Positions 8,086 to 15,945 of a DNA stretch of 64,000 bases are shown here, piece after piece; positions within the stretch are counted from its first letter, which is position 1; each line of letters starts with the position of its first letter. The notes under the pieces were generated by a model, which did no database searches, had not been told where the DNA came from, and worked only from the letters and a program-made list of their open reading frames with translations. The translations under genes were made by a program, and so were the position numbers. The stretch spans positions 687,001 to 751,000 of the forward strand of contig NC_008043.1 of NCBI RefSeq assembly GCF_000014065.1. Reading direction: 5' to 3'. Origin of the DNA: Ruegeria sp. TM1040 (GTDB lineage Bacteria > Pseudomonadota > Alphaproteobacteria > Rhodobacterales > Rhodobacteraceae).

Positions 8086-8942
8086 TACCTACTGTTCCCC
8101 AGCCTGGGTTTGCCAAATGGTGCTATCGGGCCTACGTCACCGCGTTCTTCATTTATCTTGCGTTGCCACTGACCGTGGTTTGCGTCTTTGCCTTCAACAA
8201 CAGCGTTTTCCCATCGCTGCCGTGGGAAGGTTTCACGCTGGCATGGTTCTTTGGCAATGAGGCGCCATTCATCGGCGTGTTCAACGAACGCTCCATTCTG
8301 CGCTCCATCGGAACGTCTGGTTTCGTCGCGCTCTGGGTCTCCGGGCTCGCGGTGGCGGTTGGCACTTGCAACGCCTTTCTGTTCGTACGTCATGAATTCC
8401 GCGGCAAGGCACTGCTCTACATGCTGATGCTGATGCCGCTGATTATCCCCGGCGTGATCCTCGGGATCTCCATTCTGGTGTTTTCGAGTTCTGCTGCAAA
8501 CGCGCTGGAGGATGCGACAGGCATGTGGTTTGACGGGTTGCGCCCGGGGTTGCCGCTGGTGATCCTTGGTCAGTTCTCCTTTATCACCACCTTCGCAACC
8601 CTGGTAATCACCGCGCGTCTTCAGAAGTTCGACCCGAGCCTTGAGGAAGCCGCCTTGAACCTTGGCGCAAGCAAATGGGGCGCAATACGGCAGATCACAT
8701 TGCCGTTCCTTTTGCCTGCTATCGTGGCATCGGCAGTCGTGTCGATCCTCATGAGCTTTGAGAACTTCAACACCACCTTGATGCTAGTGGGCTCGGACTC
8801 GCCGTTGACCATCACCATGTTTGACAAGCTCAAACAAGGCTCGACGCCGGTTCTGAATGCTGTCTCCTTGCTCCTGATCATAATCTCAGCTGTACTTGGC
8901 CTTCTGTCGCTTCTGTTTCAGAAACAAAAGCCCGGCAGCTGA
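8082..8942 (+). CDS. ABC transporter permease, PotC-like
   Basis: A 286-residue second permease half with about six membrane segments and the EAA loop LEEAALNLGASKWGAIRQITLPFLLPAI. It forms the channel with the preceding permease. Its start overlaps the upstream stop in ATGA. It is the last gene of the LysR-associated importer, and a strong terminator follows. Confidence 0.9.
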   Translation: MIPTVPQPGFAKWCYRAYVTAFFIYLALPLTVVCVFAFNNSVFPSLPWEGFTLAWFFGNEAPFIGVFNERSILRSIGTSGFVALWVSGLAVAVGTCNAFLFVRHEFRGKALLYMLMLMPLIIPGVILGISILVFSSSAANALEDATGMWFDGLRPGLPLVILGQFSFITTFATLVITARLQKFDPSLEEAALNLGASKWGAIRQITLPFLLPAIVASAVVSILMSFENFNTTLMLVGSDSPLTITMFDKLKQGSTPVLNAVSLLLIIISAVLGLLSLLFQKQKPGS

Positions 8943-8960
8943 CCAAAGCGAGAAACAAAG

Positions 8961-8996
8961 AACGCCGGGGTGGATCTTGCCCCGGCGTTTTGCTTT
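8961..8996 (+). terminator. intrinsic terminator after the Pot-like operon
   Basis: A perfect ten-base stem, AACGCCGGGG (8961-8970) with CCCCGGCGTT (8980-8989), has a nine-base loop and is followed by TTGCTTTT. It sits between convergent genes (permease stop 8942, TRAP large subunit stop 9015). The A-rich stretch before it (AAACAAAG) may let it act for the minus strand as well. Confidence 0.85.
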
Positions 8997-9014
8997 TGTC
9001 GTCATGGTTGTTCG

Positions 9015-10565
9015 TCAGAAGATGGCCTCGGGAAGCCATGTGGCCAGACCGGGGATGAACCAGACCAGGATCACTCCAAGCACCTGCAAACCTATGAAGG
9101 GGATGACGCCCTGATAGATATGGCGCGTTGTGATCTCCTTTGGGGCGGCTCCTCGCAGGTAAAACAGCGAAAAGCCGAAGGGTGGTGTCAGGAAGGACGT
9201 CTGAAGGTTGATCGCGATCAAGATCCCGAGCCAGACCGGATCATGTCCCATCAGGATCAAGGTTGGCGTCACCAGTGGCAAGACGATTACGGAGATCTCG
9301 ACAAAGTCGAGAAAGAATCCCAGCACAAATATAAACAACATGGAGAACAAGAGCGCCCCAGAGGGACCGCCGGGTAACTCGCTCAGGATATGCGCAACGC
9401 GGTCCTCTCCTCCAAGGCCAATGAAAACAAGAGAGAACATGCTCGCTGCGAGCATGGTGGCAAAGATCATCGAGGTCATGGTGGCCGTAGAGGTGACCGC
9501 ATCATGCAGGATGCGCTTCTTCAGACCCGCGCGCAGAGACAGGAGCACCGCAATGGCGCCGGCAGCTGCGAGCAGCGCATAAAACAAGCCTATCACCAGA
9601 TCCATGCTGCTCAGATCGTTGCGCTGCAGGCGGACGGGGTGCAGGCCCGACAAGATGCCGAGAGCAATCAGCGCGCCCGCGCCAAGCAAGATGCTGCGAA
9701 GCGGGCCTCCGGTCCTGAGACCGGCCATCAACAACGCGCCGATGGCTCCGACCGAGGCGGCCTCGGTCGGGGTGGCAACGCCACCAAGGATCGCGCCCAG
9801 CACGGCAAAGATCAAAAGGATCGGGGGCACCACCGCCCGCAACACTTCGGTGCGATGAGGTCGCGCAATGCCAGCCGGAGCCGAAGGCATGTCCTCGGGG
9901 CGCAGAAGGCCCCGGATCAGGATATACAGAAGATAAAGTACCACCAGTACAAGCCCTGGGATCAGGGCCGCGGCAAAGAATTGGCCCACTGACAAGGCTT
10001 CGACAGCGAACTTTCCCTGTTCGTATTGGACCTGTTGATAGGCGTTGGACATAACATCGGCGAGGATGATCAGCAGCGTCGAGGGTGGAATGATCTGTCC
10101 CAGCGTGCCCGCCGTGCAGACGATGCCCGAGGCGACTCTTGGGTCATAACCAGCCCGCAGCATCGCCGGCAGCGCGATCATGCCCATTGCGACAACGGTT
10201 GCGCCCACAATGCCGGTGGACGCCGCCAGAAGCGCTCCAACCAATACAACGGAAATTCCGAGACCGCCTTTGAGCTGCCCAAAAAGACGCCCCATCGTGT
10301 CCAGAAGCTCTTCTGCGATACGGCTCTTTTCGAGGATTGCACCCATCAGCACAAACAGCGGAATGGCGATCAGCACCTCATTGCTCAGAAGTCCAAACAC
10401 CCGCTGGCCAAAGGCGCCAAGGAGCGAAATATCCATCACCCCCAGCATCCAGCCCAGATAGGCAAAAAACACAGCGATGCCCGCAATCGAGAAGGCGACC
10501 GGAAATCCCATGAGGATGGCCGCCATCAAGGCGGCAAACATGATCAGGTCGAGGGAGGAAGTCAT
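9015..10565 (-). CDS. TRAP transporter large permease (DctM-type), long form
   Basis: A 516-residue inner-membrane protein of the DctM family, the ion-coupled core of a TRAP importer. Conserved segments are IPLFVLMGAILEKSRIAEELLDTMGRLFG near the N-terminus, a PPSTLLIILADVMS motif, and FFLDFVEISVIVLPLVTP near the C-terminus. Ordinary DctM proteins have about 430 residues. The extra length lies in the middle (from about residue 285, GAGALIALGILSG... to LKKRILHDAV) and contains additional hydrophobic segments. Long large subunits of this type accompany TakP-like binding proteins. The start overlaps the small-subunit stop in ATGA. Confidence 0.92.
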   Translation of the reverse strand: MTSSLDLIMFAALMAAILMGFPVAFSIAGIAVFFAYLGWMLGVMDISLLGAFGQRVFGLLSNEVLIAIPLFVLMGAILEKSRIAEELLDTMGRLFGQLKGGLGISVVLVGALLAASTGIVGATVVAMGMIALPAMLRAGYDPRVASGIVCTAGTLGQIIPPSTLLIILADVMSNAYQQVQYEQGKFAVEALSVGQFFAAALIPGLVLVVLYLLYILIRGLLRPEDMPSAPAGIARPHRTEVLRAVVPPILLIFAVLGAILGGVATPTEAASVGAIGALLMAGLRTGGPLRSILLGAGALIALGILSGLHPVRLQRNDLSSMDLVIGLFYALLAAAGAIAVLLSLRAGLKKRILHDAVTSTATMTSMIFATMLAASMFSLVFIGLGGEDRVAHILSELPGGPSGALLFSMLFIFVLGFFLDFVEISVIVLPLVTPTLILMGHDPVWLGILIAINLQTSFLTPPFGFSLFYLRGAAPKEITTRHIYQGVIPFIGLQVLGVILVWFIPGLATWLPEAIF

Positions 10566-11059
10566 CGGCGATCACTTTCAAAGAGCAGGCGGATCAGTAG
10601 GGAGAGCGATTGAAGCATGACCAGCACGCAAAACGCGGGGATCAGGGATTTCAGCAGAAAAACCGCTTCGATGCCGCCTACTGCGAGCGGTCCTTCAAGG
10701 ATCGACCAGGAATTGCGCACCGACGGCCAGGACCAATAGAGAAGGGCGGTCATGGACGGCATCAGCAGGAACAGGTGCCCAAAGACATCGACGCGGCGTT
10801 GCCCGGCCGGGCTCAGGCCTGCGAAAAACACGTCCACACGCACATGTTGGTCCACGAGCAGCGTGTAACCCGCCGCCAGCATAAAAAGCGCAGAGTGCAT
10901 ATAGAGCACGCTCTCCTGTGCCGCGATAGAGTTCACACCAAAGACATATCGCCCCACGACGATGGCGAATTGAACCAGAACCATCAGCAGCGCCAACCAG
11001 CGGATCACATGCGCAAGCCCGCGATTGATGCCATCCAAAGCATCGGCAACCCGTATCAT
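10562..11059 (-). CDS. TRAP transporter small permease (DctQ-type)
   Basis: A 165-residue DctQ-type subunit with four predicted membrane segments. It packs against the large permease and is needed for transport. A GAGGGGG ribosome binding site precedes ATG 11059. It follows the binding-protein gene after a hairpin with a T run, and its end overlaps the large-subunit gene by four bases. Confidence 0.9.
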   Translation of the reverse strand: MIRVADALDGINRGLAHVIRWLALLMVLVQFAIVVGRYVFGVNSIAAQESVLYMHSALFMLAAGYTLLVDQHVRVDVFFAGLSPAGQRRVDVFGHLFLLMPSMTALLYWSWPSVRNSWSILEGPLAVGGIEAVFLLKSLIPAFCVLVMLQSLSLLIRLLFESDRR

Positions 11060-11073
11060 CCTGCCCCCTCTTT

Positions 11074-11111
11074 CAAGAAAAAGCCGGCGCTCGGTTATTA
11101 TGAGCGCCGGC
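11074..11111 (-). terminator. terminator-like hairpin between TRAP binding protein and permeases
   Basis: On the minus strand a perfect ten-base stem GCCGGCGCTC/GAGCGCCGGC (11102-11111 with 11083-11092, nine-base loop) is followed by TTTTTC (11082-11077). It is 15 bases after the binding-protein stop and upstream of the small permease in the same direction. This has the form of a Rho-independent terminator. Read-through would be needed to express the permeases, so it probably sets binding-protein excess. Confidence 0.75.
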
Positions 11112-11126
11112 AGATTGGTGTCGGTA

Positions 11127-12212
11127 TCAGTAGCCCATAACCGAGGCGCGGGCGTTCATCTGGCCGTTGTCGGCATAGGTCATGTAGCCGCCCACACTGT
11201 CGCGATAGCTGATAAAGCTCTCGGTGATACGGCGCACAAGTTCGTCTTCGTCTTCGCGCAGCTCAGAGATGACTTCTGCTGCTGCGGTGCCCATGGCCTC
11301 GATCACGTCGGACGGGAACATCTTGACCTGAACGCCGTCCTCTTCGACCATTTTCTTCAGCGCCAGTGCGTGCTTGGTGGTGTATTCCGTCCAGACCGGA
11401 TTGTAGAGGCTTTCGCAGGCCAGCGAGACAACCTGTTTGAGATCATCCGGCAGTTCGGCAAAGACGTCAGCGTTTACCCCGCATTCCTCGGCAGAAGAGG
11501 GTTCACCCACGCCGGGCCAGTAGTAGTTCTTGGCGACCTGGTAATAGCCAAGCGCGCTGTCGGTCCAGGGGCCGATGAACTCGCCTGCGTCCAATGCACC
11601 CGTTTGCAGGCCTTGGAACATGGCCGGTCCGCTTGTGGCTTCGGCTGCCATGCCAAGTTTCGACGCCATTTCGGATGCAAGGCCCGTGGTGCGGAACTTC
11701 AACCCCTTCAGGTCTTCGGCGGAATTGATCTCGGTTTTGAACCAGCCGCCCCATTGCGGGCCGGAGTTACCGCAGAGGAAAGGCTTGATGCCAAAGCGGC
11801 CATACATCTCGTCATAGAGCGCCTGACCGCCACCATGGTAGAGCCAGCCAAACTGCTCGTCTGCGCGCAGGCCAAAGGGCTGCGAGCCAAAAAGCAAAAT
11901 GCCCTTGGATTTGGACCCCCAGTAGGCCGGAACCGCATGATAGAGCTCTGCCGTGCCTTCGGAGACCGCATCAAAGACGCCGCGTCCCGGCACAAGCTCG
12001 CCTGCAGCAAAGAGTTTGACCTCAATACGTCCACCCGACAGCGTTGTGATGCGGTTTGCGAGCATCTGTGCGGCGACACCCGGCCCCGGCAGGTTCTTGG
12101 GCCAGGCTGTGACCAGCTTCCATTGCATCTTTCCTTGGGCAATCGCTGGGCTCGCCAAGGCTGTGGCGGCTGCGCCCATGGCACCAGTCTTGAGAAACGC
12201 GCGTCTTTGCAT
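11127..12212 (-). CDS. TRAP transporter substrate-binding protein, TakP-like (DctP family)
   Basis: A 361-residue periplasmic protein with a twin-arginine-type leader (RRAFLKTG, cleavage near ASPAIAQG). The mature part MQWKLVTAWPKNLPGPG and the segments GWFKTEINSAEDLKGLKFRTTG and YYWPGVGEPSS match the subfamily of Rhodobacter TakP, which binds 2-oxoacids such as pyruvate together with sodium. It is first in a three-gene TRAP operon, divergent from a GntR regulator. The oxoacid substrate is inferred from family resemblance and from the long permease. Related proteins serve other carboxylates. Confidence 0.9.
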   Translation of the reverse strand: MQRRAFLKTGAMGAAATALASPAIAQGKMQWKLVTAWPKNLPGPGVAAQMLANRITTLSGGRIEVKLFAAGELVPGRGVFDAVSEGTAELYHAVPAYWGSKSKGILLFGSQPFGLRADEQFGWLYHGGGQALYDEMYGRFGIKPFLCGNSGPQWGGWFKTEINSAEDLKGLKFRTTGLASEMASKLGMAAEATSGPAMFQGLQTGALDAGEFIGPWTDSALGYYQVAKNYYWPGVGEPSSAEECGVNADVFAELPDDLKQVVSLACESLYNPVWTEYTTKHALALKKMVEEDGVQVKMFPSDVIEAMGTAAAEVISELREDEDELVRRITESFISYRDSVGGYMTYADNGQMNARASVMGY

Positions 12213-12277
12213 GTGTCCAGTCCTCTGTCGGTAGGTCTGCGATCTGGCGCGCGCCGGATGCAGACTCGGTTTTGTTT

Positions 12278-12312
12278 TGTAGGTGCTTTACTTTAATATG
12301 TAGGTACATATT
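12278..12312. promoter_or_regulatory. palindrome AATATGTA-GG-TACATATT and direct repeat, candidate GntR operator
   Basis: The perfect dyad with eight-base arms is at 12295-12312. The heptamer TGTAGGT occurs twice, at 12278-12284 and 12299-12305, 21 bases or two helical turns apart. The site lies between the TRAP operon (start 12212, minus) and the GntR gene (start 12414, plus). HutC-type GntR proteins bind short AT-rich dyads, so repression by the adjacent regulator is the simplest reading. Confidence 0.5.
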
Positions 12313-12413
12313 GTTGTCAATCTTCCTCGCACCCTTTGACCAAGGCAATCTGGACAAGCAGGGGCTTGCACAATTATCAGGCAATGGGTGGCGGTTGACC
12401 TTGAGGGTGGTAG

Positions 12414-13115
12414 ATGGTGGAGAAGCGACGACATTCCTGGATGGAGATCCGGGACAGTATTCGCAGCATGATCTTGAACTCGACCTATGGGCCGGGAGAC
12501 AAGCTGCCGCGCGACGAGGAATTCGCCCTGCAATTTGGCTGCGCGCGCTCAACGGTTCATCGGGCAATGCGCGATCTGGCGCAGAGCGGGGTGGTCGAGC
12601 GCAAGCGCCGCGGTGGCACCACCGTCCGGCGGGATCCGGTCACGCGGGCGACCTTGGACATTCCGATCACCCGGCTCGAAGTGGAGCGACGGGGGAGCCA
12701 GTATCGGCACCGTTTGCTACGCAAGTCGGTCCAGCCAACCCCGCCTGCGATCATGGCAAACTTTGATCTCTCTGAACCCCGCAACATGTTGCGGGTCGAG
12801 GCGCTGCATCTGGCGGACAATCGTCCCTATATCTTTGAAGATCGCTGGATCTGCCTAGAGACAGTTCCCGAAATCGCCGACGTGGACCTGACACGGGAGA
12901 ACGCCAATGAATGGCTGGTGCGCAATCGTCCCTACAGCCGCTGCGATCTGCGTCTCTATGCCCGCAAAGCCACCCCGAGCGATCAGGACGTCCTGCAAAG
13001 CCATGACGGCGACGCGTTGTTTGTGATGGAGCGCACAACCTGGATCGGTGCTGCGCCGATTTCCAGTCTGTGCGCCGTGGCTCATCCCGGCTATCAATTG
13101 TTCACCCAAGGATAG
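12414..13115 (+). CDS. GntR-family regulator with UTRA domain (HutC-like)
   Basis: The protein has 233 residues. An N-terminal winged helix-turn-helix (residues about 8-75, with GPGDKLPRDEEFALQFGCARSTVHRAMRDL) is followed by a UTRA effector domain (MLRVEALHLADNRPYIFEDRWI... and the end VAHPGYQLFTQG). The FGCARSTVHRAM recognition helix is typical of the HutC subfamily. No hut genes are present, and its divergent position suggests it controls the TRAP transporter. Nine bases separate it from the Crp/Fnr gene, so the two may share a transcript. Confidence 0.9.
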   Translation: MVEKRRHSWMEIRDSIRSMILNSTYGPGDKLPRDEEFALQFGCARSTVHRAMRDLAQSGVVERKRRGGTTVRRDPVTRATLDIPITRLEVERRGSQYRHRLLRKSVQPTPPAIMANFDLSEPRNMLRVEALHLADNRPYIFEDRWICLETVPEIADVDLTRENANEWLVRNRPYSRCDLRLYARKATPSDQDVLQSHDGDALFVMERTTWIGAAPISSLCAVAHPGYQLFTQG

Positions 13116-13124
13116 AACACGGTT

Positions 13125-13790
13125 ATGCAGATCGCAGATTGGACCGCGCATTTTCAGGGCACCCGGGCCTTGCCCGATGCCACCCGTACCCGCCTCGAAC
13201 AGGTGAGCCATGCGCAGACCTACAAGAAAGGGCAGGAAGTCTTTGGTCCGGCCAACCTGCCGGACAGTCTGCTGTTTCTGCTCAAAGGGACCATCAGGGT
13301 CTCGCAAAGCTCGGACAATGGCCGCGACATCGTGCTCTACCGTGTGGATGCGGGTGAAAGCTGTGTCCTTACAACCGCCTGCATGCTCGCTGAGGAGGCC
13401 TATAACGCCGAGGGCATTGCCGAAACCGATGTGACCGTCATTCAGCTCCCGAAGTCTACTTTTGACCAATTGGTGGCCGAGGAACCCGCATTTCGCTCCT
13501 TTGTGTTTGCAGCCTATTCACGCCGACTCATTGATCTGCTGCGGGTGGTGGATGATGTGGCCTTTGGGCGCATTGATGTGCGCCTTGCCGACCGACTCCT
13601 GACACTCGCGGGCGCAGATAGTGAAATCGCGGCGACGCACCAGCAGATTGCCAGCGAATTGGGAACCGCGCGCGAGGTAATCTCGCGGGTGCTGCACGAC
13701 TTTCAAAAGCGGGAAATGATCAGCCAATCTCGAGGGCGCATCACCATATTGAACCGCGTCGCATTGCGCGCCATGGCCGAGAGCGTCTGA
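13125..13790 (+). CDS. Crp/Fnr-family regulator with a Cys80/Cys86 pair
   Basis: A 221-residue protein with an N-terminal cyclic-nucleotide-like beta-barrel (about 10-125), a dimerisation helix and a C-terminal helix-turn-helix (THQQIASELGTAREVISRVLHDFQ). It lacks the N-terminal cysteine cluster of Fnr, so it is not an oxygen-sensing Fe-S Fnr. Two cysteines, C80 and C86, stand in GESCVLTTACML in the barrel, where classical Crp places its cAMP-binding residues. It precedes a persulfide-handling gene set on the same strand, so thiol-based sensing of sulfur species is a reasonable guess but unproven. Confidence 0.88.
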   Translation: MQIADWTAHFQGTRALPDATRTRLEQVSHAQTYKKGQEVFGPANLPDSLLFLLKGTIRVSQSSDNGRDIVLYRVDAGESCVLTTACMLAEEAYNAEGIAETDVTVIQLPKSTFDQLVAEEPAFRSFVFAAYSRRLIDLLRVVDDVAFGRIDVRLADRLLTLAGADSEIAATHQQIASELGTAREVISRVLHDFQKREMISQSRGRITILNRVALRAMAESV

Positions 13791-13850
13791 GGCTGCAGCC
13801 ACAAAAAACCGCTTGGGTGACAATATCACTGAAGCTGACGCGCCAACCGG

Positions 13851-13873
13851 TTAGATTTTGGTCAACGATCTAA
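13851..13873. promoter_or_regulatory. inverted repeat TTAGAT-N11-ATCTAA before the sulfur genes
   Basis: Perfect six-base arms (13851-13856 and 13868-13873) end just before the ribosome binding site (13876-13879) of the DUF2892 gene. A protein bound here would block or position transcription of the downstream genes. Candidate binders are the Crp/Fnr protein just upstream or a BigR/SqrR-like repressor. It is not a canonical Fnr box (TTGAT-N4-ATCAA). Confidence 0.35.
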
Positions 13874-13885
13874 TTGGAGAATGGC

Positions 13886-14098
13886 ATGGCGATGAATGTC
13901 GGAACACTTGACCGGATCTTGCGCGCGGCACTGGCGCTGGGACTCTTGTATCTTGCGCTGATGAGCGACCTTGCGCTCTTTCAAAGCGCTATCGTGCGAT
14001 ACGGCGCAATCGCGGTTGCTGTGGTAATGCTGGTGGTGGCGATGACGCGGGTCTGTCCCTTCTACACCATCTTTGGTCTCAAAACCTGTCGGAGATAA
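13886..14098 (+). CDS. DUF2892 (YgaP-type transmembrane) small protein
   Basis: A 70-residue membrane protein with two hydrophobic helices and the family ending CPFYTIFGLKTCRR, in which the two cysteines are conserved. In YgaP this segment is fused to a rhodanese. Free-standing copies commonly sit in persulfide dioxygenase operons. ATG 13886 follows GGAG by six bases. Three bases separate its stop from the first transporter half. A role in moving or holding sulfane sulfur at the membrane is inferred from context. Confidence 0.8.
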   Translation: MAMNVGTLDRILRAALALGLLYLALMSDLALFQSAIVRYGAIAVAVVMLVVAMTRVCPFYTIFGLKTCRR

Positions 14099-14100
14099 AA

Positions 14101-14532
14101 ATGCAAACTGACTTTACGCCTGTGTTGTCATTTGGGGGCGGGACCTTGATTGGCTTGGCTGCCGTTCTGCTGATGCTCGGACTGGGCCGCATCTTGGGGG
14201 CAACAGGAATTCTGTCGGGCACAGTCTTTGTGACCTCGCGAGAAGAACTGTCTTGGCGCGTCGCGCTCATACTCGGCATGCTGCTCGCGCCCGGAGCGAT
14301 TTATTTCGCCACCGGCGTGATGCCTGCCATTTCGGTTCCCTCAAGTCCCGCCATGATCGTCATTGGCGGCGTGATTGTTGGCTTCGGCGCAAGCCTTGGC
14401 TCTGGCTGTACATCCGGGCATGGCGTTTGCGGCCTCTCGCGGCTTTCGCTGCGCTCTATCGTAGCGGTCCCCACCTTCATGGCAACCGCGGCCATAACCG
14501 TATTCCTGATCCGTCACGTTTTTGGAGGCTAA
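14101..14532 (+). CDS. YeeE/YedE-family transporter, first half (PmpA-like)
   Basis: A 143-residue membrane protein with about four helices and the family signature SGCTSGHGVCG near residues 100-110. YeeE/YedE proteins carry thiosulfate or related sulfur compounds across the inner membrane, with these cysteines on the path. Here the transporter is split into two adjacent genes, each about half the usual length. The second half starts four bases after this stop. The pairing of halves is known in BigR-type operons. Confidence 0.85.
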   Translation: MQTDFTPVLSFGGGTLIGLAAVLLMLGLGRILGATGILSGTVFVTSREELSWRVALILGMLLAPGAIYFATGVMPAISVPSSPAMIVIGGVIVGFGASLGSGCTSGHGVCGLSRLSLRSIVAVPTFMATAAITVFLIRHVFGG

Positions 14533-14536
14533 CAAG

Positions 14537-14965
14537 ATGCGATTTATCTATACTGTTCTGACCGGCCTTGTCTTTGGCGTCGGGATCGCGCTCTCTGGGA
14601 TGATGAATCCCGCCAAAGTTCTGAATTTCTTTGATATTGCAGGGGGGTGGGATCCAAGTCTTGCCTTTGTGATGGGCGGCGCGCTCACCATCACATTTAT
14701 CGGCTACCGGTTGGTCTGGCGCCGGCAGGCACCGCTTTTTGAGGGGCGCTTTCAGATCCCTTCTTCGACCTTGATCGACTCAAAACTGGTGGGGGGTGCG
14801 GCGCTCTTTGGGGTTGGCTGGGGCATCGCCGGCTTTTGTCCTGGTGCGGCGATCCCGGCCCTGGGCACCGGCCGCTGGGAGGTCGCGCTGTTCCTCCTCG
14901 CAGTCATTGGCGGTTTTTTTCTGCGCCGTCTTCTTTCAAACTTGCCCAGTAACGTCACCTCTTAA
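14537..14965 (+). CDS. YeeE/YedE-family transporter, second half (PmpB-like)
   Basis: A 142-residue membrane protein with about four helices, beginning MRFIYTVLTGLVFGVGIALSGM and carrying the second conserved cysteine motif GFCPGAA near residue 110. GGAGG at 14524-14528 lies eight bases before ATG 14537, which settles the start. With the preceding gene it would form one complete sulfur-compound channel. Confidence 0.85.
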   Translation: MRFIYTVLTGLVFGVGIALSGMMNPAKVLNFFDIAGGWDPSLAFVMGGALTITFIGYRLVWRRQAPLFEGRFQIPSSTLIDSKLVGGAALFGVGWGIAGFCPGAAIPALGTGRWEVALFLLAVIGGFFLRRLLSNLPSNVTS

Positions 14966-14991
14966 TCCACATGCTATCCGGAGCGGATTCT

Positions 14992-15876
14992 ATGGCCCAT
15001 TACCCTGTGAATATGGACGTCAAACCCGAGGTTCAGGCTTTCTTTGACGAGGCCACAAACACGATCAGCTATATCGTAAAGGATCCCGCGTCGTCCGCCT
15101 GCGCCATCATCGACAGCGTGATGGACATCGACTATGCGGCGGGGCGGATCACCTATGAGCATGCCGATGCATTGATCGATCACATCACGTCGCAGGGGCT
15201 ACAGCTGGAGTGGATCATCGAGACCCATGTTCATGCGGATCACCTCTCGGCCGCGCCCTACATCCAAGAGAAGCTGGGCGGTAAGATCGCAATCGGTGCC
15301 AAGATCATGGTGGTGCAGGACACTTTCGGCAAGATCTTCAATGAAGGCACGGAGTTTCAGCGCGATGGCTCCCAGTTCGACCGACTGCTGGAGGACGGCG
15401 ACACCTATATGATCGGCTCGATGCAGGCTTTTGCGATGTATACGCCCGGTCACACGCCCGCCTGTATGGTACATGTGATGGGAAATGCAGCCTTTGTCGG
15501 CGATACGTTGTTTATGCCCGATGGCGGCTCTGCCCGCGCGGATTTCCCCGGCGGTGACGCTGGAACCCTGTATGACAGCATCCAAAAGGTGCTGGCGCTG
15601 CCGGACGAGATGCGGCTGTTCATGTGCCACGACTATGGCCCGAACGGGCGAGACATCGCGTGGGAGACTTCGGTGGGCGACGAAAAGGCCCATAATATCC
15701 ACGTTGGCGGCGGCATCTCGAAGGAGGAGTTTGTCAAATTCCGCACCCAGCGGGACGCGCAGCTTGATATGCCGAAGCTCATCATTCCATCCCTGCAGGT
15801 CAACATGCGGGCAGGCGAGGTGCCCACCGACAAAGACGGGCATCCTATGCTCAAGGTGCCTCTGAATGGTCTCTGA
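14992..15876 (+). CDS. persulfide dioxygenase, MBL fold (ETHE1/Blh-like)
   Basis: A 294-residue metallo-beta-lactamase-fold protein. The metal motif H79-V-H81-A-D83-H84 is present, followed by a second set (TPGHTPACMV, GDTLF and CHDYGP). Such enzymes oxidise glutathione persulfide to sulfite and glutathione in the cytoplasm with one non-haem iron. The segment FMPDGGSARADFPGGDAGTLYDSI matches the Blh/PDO subgroup rather than glyoxalase II. ATG 14992 is eight bases after GGAG, so it is preferred over ATG 14971. The context of DUF2892, split YeeE/YedE and SulP genes supports a sulfide-detoxification role. Confidence 0.9.
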   Translation: MAHYPVNMDVKPEVQAFFDEATNTISYIVKDPASSACAIIDSVMDIDYAAGRITYEHADALIDHITSQGLQLEWIIETHVHADHLSAAPYIQEKLGGKIAIGAKIMVVQDTFGKIFNEGTEFQRDGSQFDRLLEDGDTYMIGSMQAFAMYTPGHTPACMVHVMGNAAFVGDTLFMPDGGSARADFPGGDAGTLYDSIQKVLALPDEMRLFMCHDYGPNGRDIAWETSVGDEKAHNIHVGGGISKEEFVKFRTQRDAQLDMPKLIIPSLQVNMRAGEVPTDKDGHPMLKVPLNGL

Positions 15877-15945
15877 TCTTCGCATCACCATCGCGTAGCG
15901 GGCCCTGCCCGGGCGCGATTGGCTGCATAAGGAACCCCAATAAGA

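Noticed and set aside
13861-13876. Canonical Fnr box before the sulfur genes
   Set aside because: The sequence does not fit TTGAT-N4-ATCAA. Only the TTAGAT/ATCTAA dyad is perfect.
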